A stretch of 59,250 bases of DNA from NCBI GenBank assembly GCA_944386485.1, contig CALXBG010000064.1, positions 1 through 59,250 of the forward strand, read 5' to 3'. The notes below the pieces were generated by a model, which saw nothing but the letters and a program-made list of their open reading frames with translations, had not been told where the DNA came from and ran no database searches. A program made the translations under genes and the position numbers. Positions 49,517 to 58,462 of this stretch are shown here, piece by piece; within the stretch, counting starts at the first letter, position 1; each line of letters starts with the position of its first letter. This DNA is from an uncultured Pygmaiobacter sp. (GTDB taxonomy: Bacteria; Bacillota; Clostridia; Oscillospirales; Ruminococcaceae).

Positions 49517-49527
49517 TGTGGTATACT
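49517..49527 (+). promoter_or_regulatory. Extended -10 promoter element of alr
   Basis: TGTGGTATACT, with TATACT at 49522-49527, 43 bases before the start codon; the -35 region is weak. Confidence 0.55.
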
Positions 49528-49569
49528 GAAAGGCAGACTAAACAATCGTTGCCGAAAAGAGGCTTTTTC

Positions 49570-50739
49570 ATGATGGAGTTTGAGAAGCGGTGCTGGGCCG
49601 AAATCGACCTGGACCGAATTGAGCAGAATCTCGCGGTGATTCGCCGCCATGCGCCAAACAGTAAGATCATGGCGGTGGTCAAGGCAGATGCTTATGGTCA
49701 TGGGGATGCAGTAACCGCCGCTACGCTGGAAGCGGCAGGGGCAGACCGGTTCGCGGTGTCCGGTTTTGTCGAGGCACTGCGGCTTCGCCGTGCCGGTGTC
49801 ACCAGGCCAATTTTGGTGCTGGGGTACACCAGCCCGCAGAAGGCTGCGCTGCTGGCCCGCAACGCGATCACCCAGAGCGTCTATTCTCTGGAATACGCCC
49901 GCCAGCTGTCGGCCTCGGCGACCGCTGTCGGAGTTGAGGTGCGGGTGCACATCAAGCTGGATACCGGCATGGGACGGATCGGGTTTGCGGTGCGGGACGA
50001 TCTTGAGGGTGCGCTGGCCGAGATTGCCGAGGCGACTGCGCTGCCTGGGCTGCGCCATACTGGGGTCTTCACCCATTTTGCGGTGGCGGATTCCGCCGCG
50101 CCGGAGGACGTCGATTACACCCACCGGCAGTACGCGCTGTTCCGCGAGGCGGTTGACCGTCTCGCTGCGAAGGGGATCCATTTCGCAACGGTCCATTGCT
50201 GCAACTCGGCGGCGACCCTTGCCTATCCCGAATACCAGCTGGACATGGTGCGCCCCGGCATCATTCTTTACGGATACCGGCCCAGCGCCGACGTGCAGTG
50301 CGGCGAACTGGCCGGCGCGCTCGAACTCAAGGCGGTGGTAACCCTTGTCAAAGAGGTTCGCAAGGGAGATGACATCAGCTATGGCCGGCTTTTTACCGCG
50401 CCGCGGGATATGAAGGTAGCAACCCTGTCGGTCGGGTATGCCGACGGTTACCAGCGGGCGTTGTCCAACCGGGGCATCGTCTCGATCCATGGCCATCCCG
50501 CCCCGGTGGTGGGGCGGGTCTGCATGGACCAGATCATTGTCGACGCGAGCGCCGTTCCCCAGCTGCGACAGGGGGACGTAGCCACCATCTTCGGCGGCGG
50601 CGCGGCCGATACGGTCGACGATATCGCCGACAAGTGCGGCACCGTCAACTATGAAATCATCTGCGACATCGGGCGGCGGGTGCCCCGGGTCTACACCCGC
50701 GGCGGCCGGCCGATTCAGGTAACCGACTATATGGAGTAA
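49570..50739 (+). CDS. alr: Alanine racemase
   Basis: A 389-residue fold type III PLP enzyme making D-alanine for peptidoglycan. The PLP lysine is K38 in AVVKADAYGHG. The second catalytic base, a tyrosine, lies in DDISYGRLFTAPRD, and GRVCMDQIIVD is the second-subunit signature. ATG 49570 is the first of two adjacent ATG codons, after AAAAGAGG. The stop codon (50737-50739) is 27 bases before the GT2 start at 50767, so both are on one transcript. Confidence 0.95.
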   Translation: MMEFEKRCWAEIDLDRIEQNLAVIRRHAPNSKIMAVVKADAYGHGDAVTAATLEAAGADRFAVSGFVEALRLRRAGVTRPILVLGYTSPQKAALLARNAITQSVYSLEYARQLSASATAVGVEVRVHIKLDTGMGRIGFAVRDDLEGALAEIAEATALPGLRHTGVFTHFAVADSAAPEDVDYTHRQYALFREAVDRLAAKGIHFATVHCCNSAATLAYPEYQLDMVRPGIILYGYRPSADVQCGELAGALELKAVVTLVKEVRKGDDISYGRLFTAPRDMKVATLSVGYADGYQRALSNRGIVSIHGHPAPVVGRVCMDQIIVDASAVPQLRQGDVATIFGGGAADTVDDIADKCGTVNYEIICDIGRRVPRVYTRGGRPIQVTDYME

Positions 50740-50766
50740 ATGCCCACCAGACAAAGGGGGATTTCC

Positions 50767-52521
50767 TTGCGCTACGACATTGTTATGGTGACCTACAACA
50801 GCGAGAGATGGCTGGCCGGCTGTGTGCGGGCGCTGGCCGCCGCGGTCTATGACCCGGCCCAGCTGCACCTGATCTTCTCGGACAACGGCTCAACCGACGG
50901 CACCCTCGCGGCGCTGGGCCGGCTGCGGGAGGAATTTTCTGATTTTGGCAAAATCACCCTAATTGAAAACAAAAGAAATCTTGGTTTCGGTACCGCCTGC
51001 AACCGCGGCGCGGCCGCCGGGGATGCACCGTTGATCTTCTTTCTCAACCTCGACACCGAGATCTTCCCGGATCTTTTTACCCGCATTGATGAGGGAGAAG
51101 CCGCACACCCCGAGGCGGGCGGCTTTGAGTGTCGTCAGCTGCCCTGGGAAACCGGCCACCATATCGATCCGGTGACGATGGAAACCAGCTGGGCCAGCGG
51201 TGCCGCGCTGGTGGTTCGCCGCCCGGTATTTGAAGCGGTCGGCGGGTTTGACGAACATCTGTTCATGTACTGCGAGGATGTCGATCTCTCCTGGCGGATT
51301 CGTGCGGCGGGTTATCCGCTGTACTATCTGCCCCGCGCTGCGGTCACCCATTATTCCTATGAAAACGGGCAGCCCAAGCTGGGCGAGTATGCCGGCAGTT
51401 TTTTGGGAAATCTGCTGCTGCGATATAAATTCGGCGGTCTGCGGACCATTCTGCAGGGGCATCAGATGTACCTCGGTGCGCTGCGCCACCCCTTGCATTT
51501 TGACGGAGTGCGCCGGGTATTGGCGAGAAACTATCTGCGGCATTTTTTGACCCTCTGGCCGTTTCTGTTCTGGCGGTTTTCCCACCGCGCGGCCTACCGG
51601 GCGGGTGTGGCCCGTTTTGCGGGCGGTTTCTCTGCCGACCGGGGGCTTGCCGAATTTGTCCCGCCGCCGGCCGATCCGCCGCTGGTCTCGGTAATCCTTC
51701 GCACCTGCGGCCGGCCCGAGACGCTGCGCCGTACGCTGCAAAGCCTGCGGCACCAGACCTATCGTCATTTTGAGCTGATTGTCTCGGAGGACGGTCCGCC
51801 TACCGCACAGAAGATGATCGAGGAGGAATTTTCCGATCTTCCGATCCGGTATCTGAATGACGGCGCGCTGCACGGACGGGCCGCGAACGGCAACCGCGGT
51901 CTCGCGGCGGCGGATGGGACGCTGTGCAACTTTCTCGACGATGACGACTTTTTCTACCCCGATCACCTGGAGTTGATGGTTGGTCTTCTCTGCGCCCATC
52001 CTGAGGCAGATCTGGTACTGGGCAGCGCAATGGCAATGTTTGTCGCGCCGGACGGGACGGTCACCGGTCTCGAGCCGATGATTTTTGATCGAATTGACCG
52101 GTTCACAATGTGTCAGAAATGCCGTATCCCGATTCAGACCGTTCTCTTCCGCCGCAGCCTGTTCGAGCAATACGGCGGGTTGATCGAAGGGCTGGACGCC
52201 CACGAGGACTGGGGCATGTGGCTGCGGTATCTCGAACATGCACGGCGGATCACACCGCACCAGCCCGATCTGCGCCGGATCACCAGCATTTTTGTGCAGC
52301 CGGCGGACCAGGCGCAGGCCGCGCAGCGGATGACCCTCTACCGCGAGAACGACCGGGCCTTTTTTGAGAATGATTCTCTCCGGTTTGATGTGAGCCTTGC
52401 AGATATGCGCCGGTACTATGACGACATGATCGCCGACCTGCGGTGTCTTGAGGAGCGGGGTGAACTGCATGATTTCCTCGAGCAGCAGTCCCATCGGGGC
52501 GCGAGCGGTTCGAATACCTGA
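50767..52521 (+). CDS. Tandem-domain GT2 glycosyltransferase
   Basis: A 584-residue protein with two family 2 domains. Domain 1 (1 to about 220) resembles rhamnosyltransferases of the RfbN/WcaA type, with VTYNSERWLAG, FFLNLDTEIFPDLF and YCEDVDLSWRIRAAGYPLYYL. Domain 2 (about 300-500) has VSVILRTCGRPETLRRTL, SEDGPPTAQK and the DxD-like FLDDDDFFYPDHLE. Such enzymes often add two different sugars in alternation. TTG 50767 is chosen from AAAGGGGG at 50753-50760; an ATG at 50740 lies upstream of that site. It is separated from the other polysaccharide genes by tag on the opposite strand. Confidence 0.85.
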   Translation: MRYDIVMVTYNSERWLAGCVRALAAAVYDPAQLHLIFSDNGSTDGTLAALGRLREEFSDFGKITLIENKRNLGFGTACNRGAAAGDAPLIFFLNLDTEIFPDLFTRIDEGEAAHPEAGGFECRQLPWETGHHIDPVTMETSWASGAALVVRRPVFEAVGGFDEHLFMYCEDVDLSWRIRAAGYPLYYLPRAAVTHYSYENGQPKLGEYAGSFLGNLLLRYKFGGLRTILQGHQMYLGALRHPLHFDGVRRVLARNYLRHFLTLWPFLFWRFSHRAAYRAGVARFAGGFSADRGLAEFVPPPADPPLVSVILRTCGRPETLRRTLQSLRHQTYRHFELIVSEDGPPTAQKMIEEEFSDLPIRYLNDGALHGRAANGNRGLAAADGTLCNFLDDDDFFYPDHLELMVGLLCAHPEADLVLGSAMAMFVAPDGTVTGLEPMIFDRIDRFTMCQKCRIPIQTVLFRRSLFEQYGGLIEGLDAHEDWGMWLRYLEHARRITPHQPDLRRITSIFVQPADQAQAAQRMTLYRENDRAFFENDSLRFDVSLADMRRYYDDMIADLRCLEERGELHDFLEQQSHRGASGSNT

Positions 52522-52527
52522 ATAAAT

Positions 52528-52558
52528 AAAAAAACCGCATGTTTCCATGCGGTTTTTC
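52528..52558. terminator. Bidirectional terminator
   Basis: AAAACCGCATG and complement around TTTC, with T runs on both strands, between the convergent GT2 and tag genes. Confidence 0.9.
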
Positions 52559-52560
52559 TA

Positions 52561-53127
52561 TTATTCTGACTCTTCGGCGGCGAGAAAGCACCCCGCCTCA
52601 TGGGACTCGATCACCCCAACCGCCTGCAGATACGCATAGATCGTAGTGCTGCCGACAAACCGCATCCCTCGCCGTTTGAGATCGGCCGAAACAGCGTCGG
52701 AGAGCTCGGAACGGGTTTTGTCCTGCTCGTGCAGGGTCTTGCCCTTTGTCCAGCTCCACAGGTAGTCCGAGAAGCATCCCCACTCCTGCTGGATTGTGAG
52801 AAAGACCGCGGCATTGTTTATCGCCGCATCGATCTTGCGCCGGTTGCGGATGATCTGTGCATCGGCGCAGAGTGCCTGCCGTTTCTTATCATCATACCGG
52901 CTGATTGCCACCGGATCAAAGTTGTCAAATGCCCGGCGGAATGCCTCGCGCTTATTGAGCACGCACTCCCAGGAAAGACCTGCCTGAAAGCACTCGAGCA
53001 GCAACAACTCAAACAGCTTGCCATCCTCCCGTACCGGAACGCCCCACTCGTGGTCATGGTAATCGAGATACCGCTGGTTTTTGGGGTTTGCCCACCGGCA
53101 GCGCCGGCGGCCGTCGGCCCACTCCAT
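52561..53127 (-). CDS. tag: DNA-3-methyladenine glycosylase I
   Basis: A 188-residue alkylation-repair glycosylase that removes 3-methyladenine. Diagnostic segments: CRWANPKNQRYLDYHDHEWG, FELLLLECFQAGLSWECVL and the late GSTTIYAYLQAVGVI. The ATG at 53127 follows AGAGGAG; the frame extends upstream into the GT2 gene stop without a good site. Its place inside a polysaccharide locus is unrelated to glycan synthesis. Its ATG lies 22 bases after the 53150 gene stop, so the two are probably co-transcribed. Confidence 0.93.
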   Translation of the reverse strand: MEWADGRRRCRWANPKNQRYLDYHDHEWGVPVREDGKLFELLLLECFQAGLSWECVLNKREAFRRAFDNFDPVAISRYDDKKRQALCADAQIIRNRRKIDAAINNAAVFLTIQQEWGCFSDYLWSWTKGKTLHEQDKTRSELSDAVSADLKRRGMRFVGSTTIYAYLQAVGVIESHEAGCFLAAEESE

Positions 53128-53149
53128 ATTGCACGCTCCTCTCTGCGGA

Positions 53150-54952
53150 TCACCTGCCGGCGCGATACTTGGGCAGTACCGCCGCCTCGGAGAAATCCTC
53201 CCGGTCAAGGGTCAGGTTTGGATTGTAGAACGGGTCGTGCAGCAGCCCGTCGCCATATCGCTCCTTGAGCCGCGCCTGTTCTCCCTCGAACCGCTCTTTC
53301 GCCGCGCCCCGTTTATCCTGCCCGCGGCTCTTGCTCTCGCAATGGTAGGCCTCGGAAAACGGGGTAAACAGGATCCGCAGCCCGGCCCAGCGCAGCCGCA
53401 GACAGAAATCAACGTCATTGAAAGCGACGGTAAACTCCTCATCCAGCCCGTTTATCCGATCGTAATCCGCGGCGCCGACCATCAGCATTGCGGCGGTCAC
53501 CGCCGAGAATTCCTGTACGGTGGACAGGCGGAACAGGTAGCCGCTGTGGCCCCGCTTTGCGTATTTGTGGCTGTGGCCCGCATAACCGCCCAGGCCGGTG
53601 ATGACCCCGGCATGCTGGATCGTGTCGTCGGGATAATAGAGCATCGCGCCGACCGCGCCGACATCGGGCTGCTGGGCGAGCATCAGCATCTGCTCGATCC
53701 AGTCGGGGGTGATGATCTCAATGTCGTTGTTGAGCAGCACCAGATACTCGCCCCGCGCAGCACGGCGGCCGAAGTTATTGATCGCCGAAAAATTGAAGCC
53801 GCCCTCATACCGCTCCACCCGCAGATTGTCGTGAACCGACTGCTGTTCCTCGTAGAACCGGAAGGTTTCAGCCTGGGTGGAATTGTTCTCGATGATGATG
53901 ACCTCAAACCGGGGCCAGCTGGTTTTGGTATAGATGCTCATCAGGCAGCGGCTGAGCTCCTCGACATGATCCATGTTGGGAATCAGGATTGAGACCAGCG
54001 GTTCACCCGTGATCTCATAGTTGACCCGATAGGTCGAGGGGAACAGCCCATCCTCAGCCTGTCCGGCTACCCCAACCCGCTCGAGATGTGCATCGATCGC
54101 CCGCTTTGCAGCAGCGGTGACATAGGGCTTTGTTTCCACCCCACCGCTGGTGCTGCCCTCATGCAGCCGCCAGTAGTAGAGCACACGGGGGATGTGGCAG
54201 ATCTTTTTCGCGGTCTCGGTCAGCCGGAAAAAGAGGTCGTGATCCTGACTGCCGTCAAACTCCGCCCGCAGCCCGCCGACCTCCCAGAACCGCTCGGCCG
54301 GGAAGGCGGCGATATGGCAGATATAGTTGCAGCCCCGCAGGTAATAGGGAGAGTAGTCCGGCTTGAAATGGCCAGTGCGGGGACGCAGATAATCCCCGCT
54401 GAAAAGCGCCTCGTCGCTGTAAATAAAATCCGCGCCCTCCGACGCTGCCTTTGCCAGCTCATAGCAGGCGTTCGGCGAGAGGATATCGTCGTGATCCGCA
54501 AGCGCGAGATAGCTGCCGGTCGCCAGCTTTGCGGCGGCGTTGGTATTCTCGCTGATGCCGGCGTTGCGGTCGAGCCGCTGATACCGGATCCGCTCGCTGC
54601 GGCAATCGGCGACAATCTGCCGCACATAGGCGTGGTCGGAATCGCTGGCATCGGCCAGACACAGCTCGCTGTTCTCATAACTCTGGTTCAGAAAGCTCGA
54701 GAGGAATTCCTTGAGGTACTGCGGGTCGGTATTGTACAGCGCGGTACAGATGCTGATCTTCGGCCAGCGGGAAGTATCCTCCCGCCGCTCGCGTTCGAGC
54801 TCGGCACGGGGAGGCAAGAAACGCCCCTTTTTGCTGCGAAGCCGGCGCCGGGCAAAGCCAGCCGCCCGGCCCAGCGTAAAGCCGACGCCATCCTCCCGCA
54901 GCATTTTGAAGAAGAGTTTGCCGAGTTCGCTGAATCGTTTGAGTCGCTGCAT
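53150..54952 (-). CDS. Tandem-domain GT2 glycosyltransferase, paralogue A
   Basis: A 600-residue two-domain GT2 enzyme. After a basic helical start (about 1-60), domain 1 has ISICTALYNTDPQYLKEFL and LADHDDILSPNACYELAKA. Domain 2 (from about 320) has VSILIPNMDHVEELSRCL, IIIENNSTQ, LLNNDIEIITPDWIEQMLML and FNDVDFCLRLRWAG. It is a close paralogue of the protein at 55017-56882, sharing YYPDDTIQHAGV and ESKSRG. These enzymes are typical of rhamnan or O-antigen-like loci with ABC exporters. It lies 64 bases after the paralogue and shares its transcript. Confidence 0.87.
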   Translation of the reverse strand: MQRLKRFSELGKLFFKMLREDGVGFTLGRAAGFARRRLRSKKGRFLPPRAELERERREDTSRWPKISICTALYNTDPQYLKEFLSSFLNQSYENSELCLADASDSDHAYVRQIVADCRSERIRYQRLDRNAGISENTNAAAKLATGSYLALADHDDILSPNACYELAKAASEGADFIYSDEALFSGDYLRPRTGHFKPDYSPYYLRGCNYICHIAAFPAERFWEVGGLRAEFDGSQDHDLFFRLTETAKKICHIPRVLYYWRLHEGSTSGGVETKPYVTAAAKRAIDAHLERVGVAGQAEDGLFPSTYRVNYEITGEPLVSILIPNMDHVEELSRCLMSIYTKTSWPRFEVIIIENNSTQAETFRFYEEQQSVHDNLRVERYEGGFNFSAINNFGRRAARGEYLVLLNNDIEIITPDWIEQMLMLAQQPDVGAVGAMLYYPDDTIQHAGVITGLGGYAGHSHKYAKRGHSGYLFRLSTVQEFSAVTAAMLMVGAADYDRINGLDEEFTVAFNDVDFCLRLRWAGLRILFTPFSEAYHCESKSRGQDKRGAAKERFEGEQARLKERYGDGLLHDPFYNPNLTLDREDFSEAAVLPKYRAGR

Positions 54953-55016
54953 AATCGCTCCTTACAAGATCAAATTGGTCAAAACAGGGCGGTCCGATGG
55001 GCCGCCCCGCATGGAT

Positions 55017-56882
55017 TTACTTATAGCCGTAGTTCTCGTACTTGAGGGTGAAATGAGGATTGTAATAGGGATCCCCTGCCCGCAGCAGCGCGGCATACTT
55101 CTGGCGGAACCGCTCCCGCTCGCCGGCATACCGCTGAGCATTTTCTCCCTTAGTATCAAGGCCGCGGCTCTTGCTCTCATAGTGATATGCCTCAGCGTAG
55201 GGGGTGAAAACATTCAGCAGTCCTTTCTCCCGCAGCCGCAGGCAGAAGTCCACATCATTATAGCTGACCGCAAACGCCGTCTCGTCCAGCCCGTCCAGTT
55301 CCCGGTAAAGCGCGGCCTTGACCATCAGGCAGGCGCCGGTAACCGCACTCATGTTCTGCGCGGTCGACAGCCGGTAAAGGTCCCCAAGATTCCCCCGTGG
55401 CAATCCCTTGTGGCTGTGGCCGGCGCTGCCGCCGATGCCGATAAACACCCCGGCATGCTGGATCGTGTCGTCGGGATAATAAAGCAGCGCGCCTACCGCG
55501 CCGACGTCCGGCCGCTGGGAGTACATCAGCAGTTCCCGGATAAACCCATCGGACAGCAGTTCGACATCGTTGTTGAGCAGCAGCAGATGTTCGCCCTTTG
55601 CGTGCTGTGCACCCAGATTATTGATTGCGGAAAAATTAAATGATCCCTCATACCGCACCAGCCGGCAGTTGCCATACCGGGGCAGCTCCTCCCGGTAAAA
55701 ATCGAAGGTCTTCTGCTCGGTCGAATTGTTCTCAATCACCAGCACCTCGAGCCGGTCATAACCCGCCCGTTTCTGCAAGCTGTCCAAGCAGCGGCGCAGG
55801 TCGTCGACATGGTCCTTGTTCGGGATGAGCACCGAGACCAGCGGTTCGCCGGAAATTTCATACCGGATGCGGTAGCTGCCCGGCCCTTTCTCCTGCGCCG
55901 TCACCTTACCAGAGAGCCCCAGCCGCTCAAGCTGGGCCCCAATCGCGGCGGCCCCAGCCTCGATCGCATAGGGCTTTGCCGAGATATCGCTGGCGGTCGA
56001 CCTTGCGTGGCTGCGCCAGGCATAGAGCACCTTGGGAATGTGGTGGACCCTTTTTGCCTTCTCGGTCAGGCGGAGAATCAGGTCAAAATCCTGCGCGCCG
56101 TCATACTGCGCCCGTTCCCCACCGCCGGCCTGCTCGAGCAGCGTGCGGCGAAAAGCCGACAGATGGGTGATGTAATTACACCCGCGCAGCGTGTCGGGGG
56201 AAAAATCGGGCTTAAAATGATACTCCCGCAGTTTTTTCAGGTCGGCGCTGAGCACTACCTCATCGCTGTAAAGGAAATCCGCTCCGGTCTCGCCGATCGC
56301 CTTGGCCAGTTCATACAGCGCATTGGGCCACAGCAGATCGTCGTGATCGAGCAGCGCGAGATAATCCCCTTTTGCCTCGGCAAAACCAATATTGGTATTG
56401 GCCGAGATGCCGCCGTTTTTAGCCAGCCGGATATAGTTGATCCGGTCATCCTTGACCGCACGGCAGAACTCCCCCACCTCCGGGTGCTGGCGATCGCTGG
56501 CATCCACCAGCACCAATTCCAACTTGCGGTAGCTCTGGCCGAGCACGCTGCGAATCATCTGTTTGAGGTAGATGAGCGGTGTATTGTAGAGGGGCACCAC
56601 AACGCTGAACAGCGGCATAACCGGCAGCTTCGCCGTGCGCTGCGCGTGCAGCTCCCGCCGCAGCGGAAGATCGGCCCGGTGCTGCCAGGGATCGCGCCCC
56701 AGCATCAGATCGACCCGAAATGCCGCCTCCCGCCAGGTCGCCTCGACCCCGCGGGTGGCAAGGCAACGCGCGCCACGCGCCGCCAGATCCAGCGCTTTTG
56801 CGGGAACCAGGTTGCGGCGGATCGCCCTGCCGACGCTGTCCCGCTCCTCGGTCTGCGGGCGGGGCTGGGAATCTCTGCTCAT
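55017..56882 (-). CDS. Tandem-domain GT2 glycosyltransferase, paralogue B
   Basis: A 621-residue two-domain GT2 enzyme. The first 110 residues are basic and helical, perhaps membrane-associating. Domain 1 has FSVVVPLYNTPLIYLKQMI and LLDHDDLLWPNALYELAKA. Domain 2 has VSVLIPNKDHVDDLRRCL, VIENNSTEQ, LLNNDVELLSDGFI and YNDVDFCLRLREKG. Its ATG at 56882 overlaps the stop of the Wzt-like gene (ATGA), so it is translationally coupled to the exporter. It probably adds sugars such as rhamnose to the lipid-linked chain. Confidence 0.87.
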   Translation of the reverse strand: MSRDSQPRPQTEERDSVGRAIRRNLVPAKALDLAARGARCLATRGVEATWREAAFRVDLMLGRDPWQHRADLPLRRELHAQRTAKLPVMPLFSVVVPLYNTPLIYLKQMIRSVLGQSYRKLELVLVDASDRQHPEVGEFCRAVKDDRINYIRLAKNGGISANTNIGFAEAKGDYLALLDHDDLLWPNALYELAKAIGETGADFLYSDEVVLSADLKKLREYHFKPDFSPDTLRGCNYITHLSAFRRTLLEQAGGGERAQYDGAQDFDLILRLTEKAKRVHHIPKVLYAWRSHARSTASDISAKPYAIEAGAAAIGAQLERLGLSGKVTAQEKGPGSYRIRYEISGEPLVSVLIPNKDHVDDLRRCLDSLQKRAGYDRLEVLVIENNSTEQKTFDFYREELPRYGNCRLVRYEGSFNFSAINNLGAQHAKGEHLLLLNNDVELLSDGFIRELLMYSQRPDVGAVGALLYYPDDTIQHAGVFIGIGGSAGHSHKGLPRGNLGDLYRLSTAQNMSAVTGACLMVKAALYRELDGLDETAFAVSYNDVDFCLRLREKGLLNVFTPYAEAYHYESKSRGLDTKGENAQRYAGERERFRQKYAALLRAGDPYYNPHFTLKYENYGYK

Positions 56883-57634
56883 GCGCCCGCTCCCTCCCCT
56901 GCGCTCTGGCCGAGCGACTTGTAAGCGGCGCAGACCTCCTCGACCGGCCCATCCATCCGGATATGACCGTGATCGAGCCAGGCTACCCGGTTGCACAGCC
57001 GCTCGATCTGATCAATCGAATGGCTGACGATGAGCACCGTTGTCCCGCCGCTCATCAGCTCCCGCATCCGCTGCTCGCATTTTTTCTGGAACAGAAAGTC
57101 ACCGACCGACAAAATCTCGTCGGCGATCAGAATGTCCGGCTTGGTAACGGTGGCAATCGCAAAGGCAATCCGGGCCACCATGCCGGAGGAGTAGTTTTTC
57201 AGCGGCACGTCCAGAAAATTCCGCAGCTCGCTGAAATCGACGATCTCGTCAAACTTCGCGTCGATAAAGGCAGGCTCGAGTCCCAGCACCGCCCCGTTGA
57301 GGTAGATGTTCTCCCGCGCGGTGAGATCCATGTCAAAGCCGGCGCCCAGTTCGATCAGCGGGGCAATGGTACCGCGCACCACCGCCGTGCCGCTGGAGGG
57401 CTTGAGCACCCCGGCCACGATCTTGAGCAGGGTGGATTTGCCGCTGCCGTTGAGCCCGACCAACCCGTAAACGTCCCCCTTCTCCACCGTCAGCGAGACA
57501 TCGGTCAGCGCGTAAAACTCCTCAAATTTAAGGGTGCCCTTGACCCGCTTGATAAAGTATTCCTTGAGGTTGTCGACCCGTTCCTTGGCCATGTTGAACC
57601 GCATCGAAACGTCCCGCACTTCGATCATGCTCAT
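56879..57634 (-). CDS. Polysaccharide ABC transporter ATP-binding protein (Wzt/TagH-like)
   Basis: A 251-residue ATPase for polysaccharide export. Walker A is GLNGSGKSTLLKIV, the signature region YSSGMVARIAFAIA and Walker B DILIADEILSVGD, all of the Wzt/TagH subfamily. The C-terminal carbohydrate-binding domain of long Wzt proteins is absent, which fits export without recognition of a terminal modification. It is paired with the permease 18 bases upstream. Confidence 0.93.
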   Translation of the reverse strand: MSMIEVRDVSMRFNMAKERVDNLKEYFIKRVKGTLKFEEFYALTDVSLTVEKGDVYGLVGLNGSGKSTLLKIVAGVLKPSSGTAVVRGTIAPLIELGAGFDMDLTARENIYLNGAVLGLEPAFIDAKFDEIVDFSELRNFLDVPLKNYSSGMVARIAFAIATVTKPDILIADEILSVGDFLFQKKCEQRMRELMSGGTTVLIVSHSIDQIERLCNRVAWLDHGHIRMDGPVEEVCAAYKSLGQSAGEGAGA

Positions 57635-57652
57635 ATCCGAAACTCCCTTTTC

Positions 57653-58462
57653 TCAGATATACAGGACGAAGCGGTCCTGCGATTTTTTGAAGAGCGCAAG
57701 CCCCAGCACCAGCGCCACAAGGGCGGACATACAGGTGCCGATCCACGCGTTGATCCCGGGGAACTCGCCGTAGATGACAAAGTCCCGGAACATACTGACA
57801 AACCAGTACATCGGGTTGAAGGGGATCACCGCACGGGCCCAATCCGGCAGGATGCTCACATCATACATAATGGGGGTGAGGTACATCAACGCGGTGACAG
57901 CAACCCCATACAGGTGCATGATGTCCCGGAAGAAGACGGTGCCTGCAGCCAGAATCAGCCCGACCCCGAAATTAAAGACAAAGAGAATCACCATCGGCAC
58001 CCAGAATAGCAGCACCGTTGCGTGGACCGGAGTACGGGTAAAAACCATGACCAGAATCAGCGCGATCAGGCTGAAGATCATATTGACAAAGGAAAAGGCG
58101 ACCTTTTCCAGCGGGAAGATGTATTTGGGAATATAGACCTTTTTAATCAGCGGTGCAGCACTCAGCACGCTGCTCATCGCCGTTTGGGTCGCCTCGGAGA
58201 AGAAGTTGTACATCAGCTGACCGGTGAGCAGATAGACCGCAAAGTTGACCTCCACATCTCCGCGGTTCATCTGGGTCATTCGAAAAATCTGGCTGAAGAC
58301 GACATACATGACCAGCATCATCAGCAGCGGGTTGAGCACGCTCCAGAGCATCCCCAACGCGCTGCGCCGGTATTTGACCTTGATATCCCGGCTGATCAGG
58401 TTGTTCAGCAGGTGGCGATAGCGCCAAAAATCCTTAACATAGGGTTTGACCTTTTCGACCAT
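57653..58462 (-). CDS. Polysaccharide ABC transporter permease (Wzm/TagG-like)
   Basis: A 269-residue ABC-2 permease with six predicted helices and the Wzm-type opening LLNNLISRDIKVKYRRSALG. It contains SPLGMLWSVLNPL-like sequence (GMLWSVLNPLLMMLVMYVVF) and a C-terminal PFNPMYWFVSMFRDFVIYG motif. It forms the membrane channel for an undecaprenyl-linked glycan. The ATG at 58462 overlaps the rfbC stop (TGATG), with GAGGTGGG upstream. Confidence 0.92.
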   Translation of the reverse strand: MVEKVKPYVKDFWRYRHLLNNLISRDIKVKYRRSALGMLWSVLNPLLMMLVMYVVFSQIFRMTQMNRGDVEVNFAVYLLTGQLMYNFFSEATQTAMSSVLSAAPLIKKVYIPKYIFPLEKVAFSFVNMIFSLIALILVMVFTRTPVHATVLLFWVPMVILFVFNFGVGLILAAGTVFFRDIMHLYGVAVTALMYLTPIMYDVSILPDWARAVIPFNPMYWFVSMFRDFVIYGEFPGINAWIGTCMSALVALVLGLALFKKSQDRFVLYI

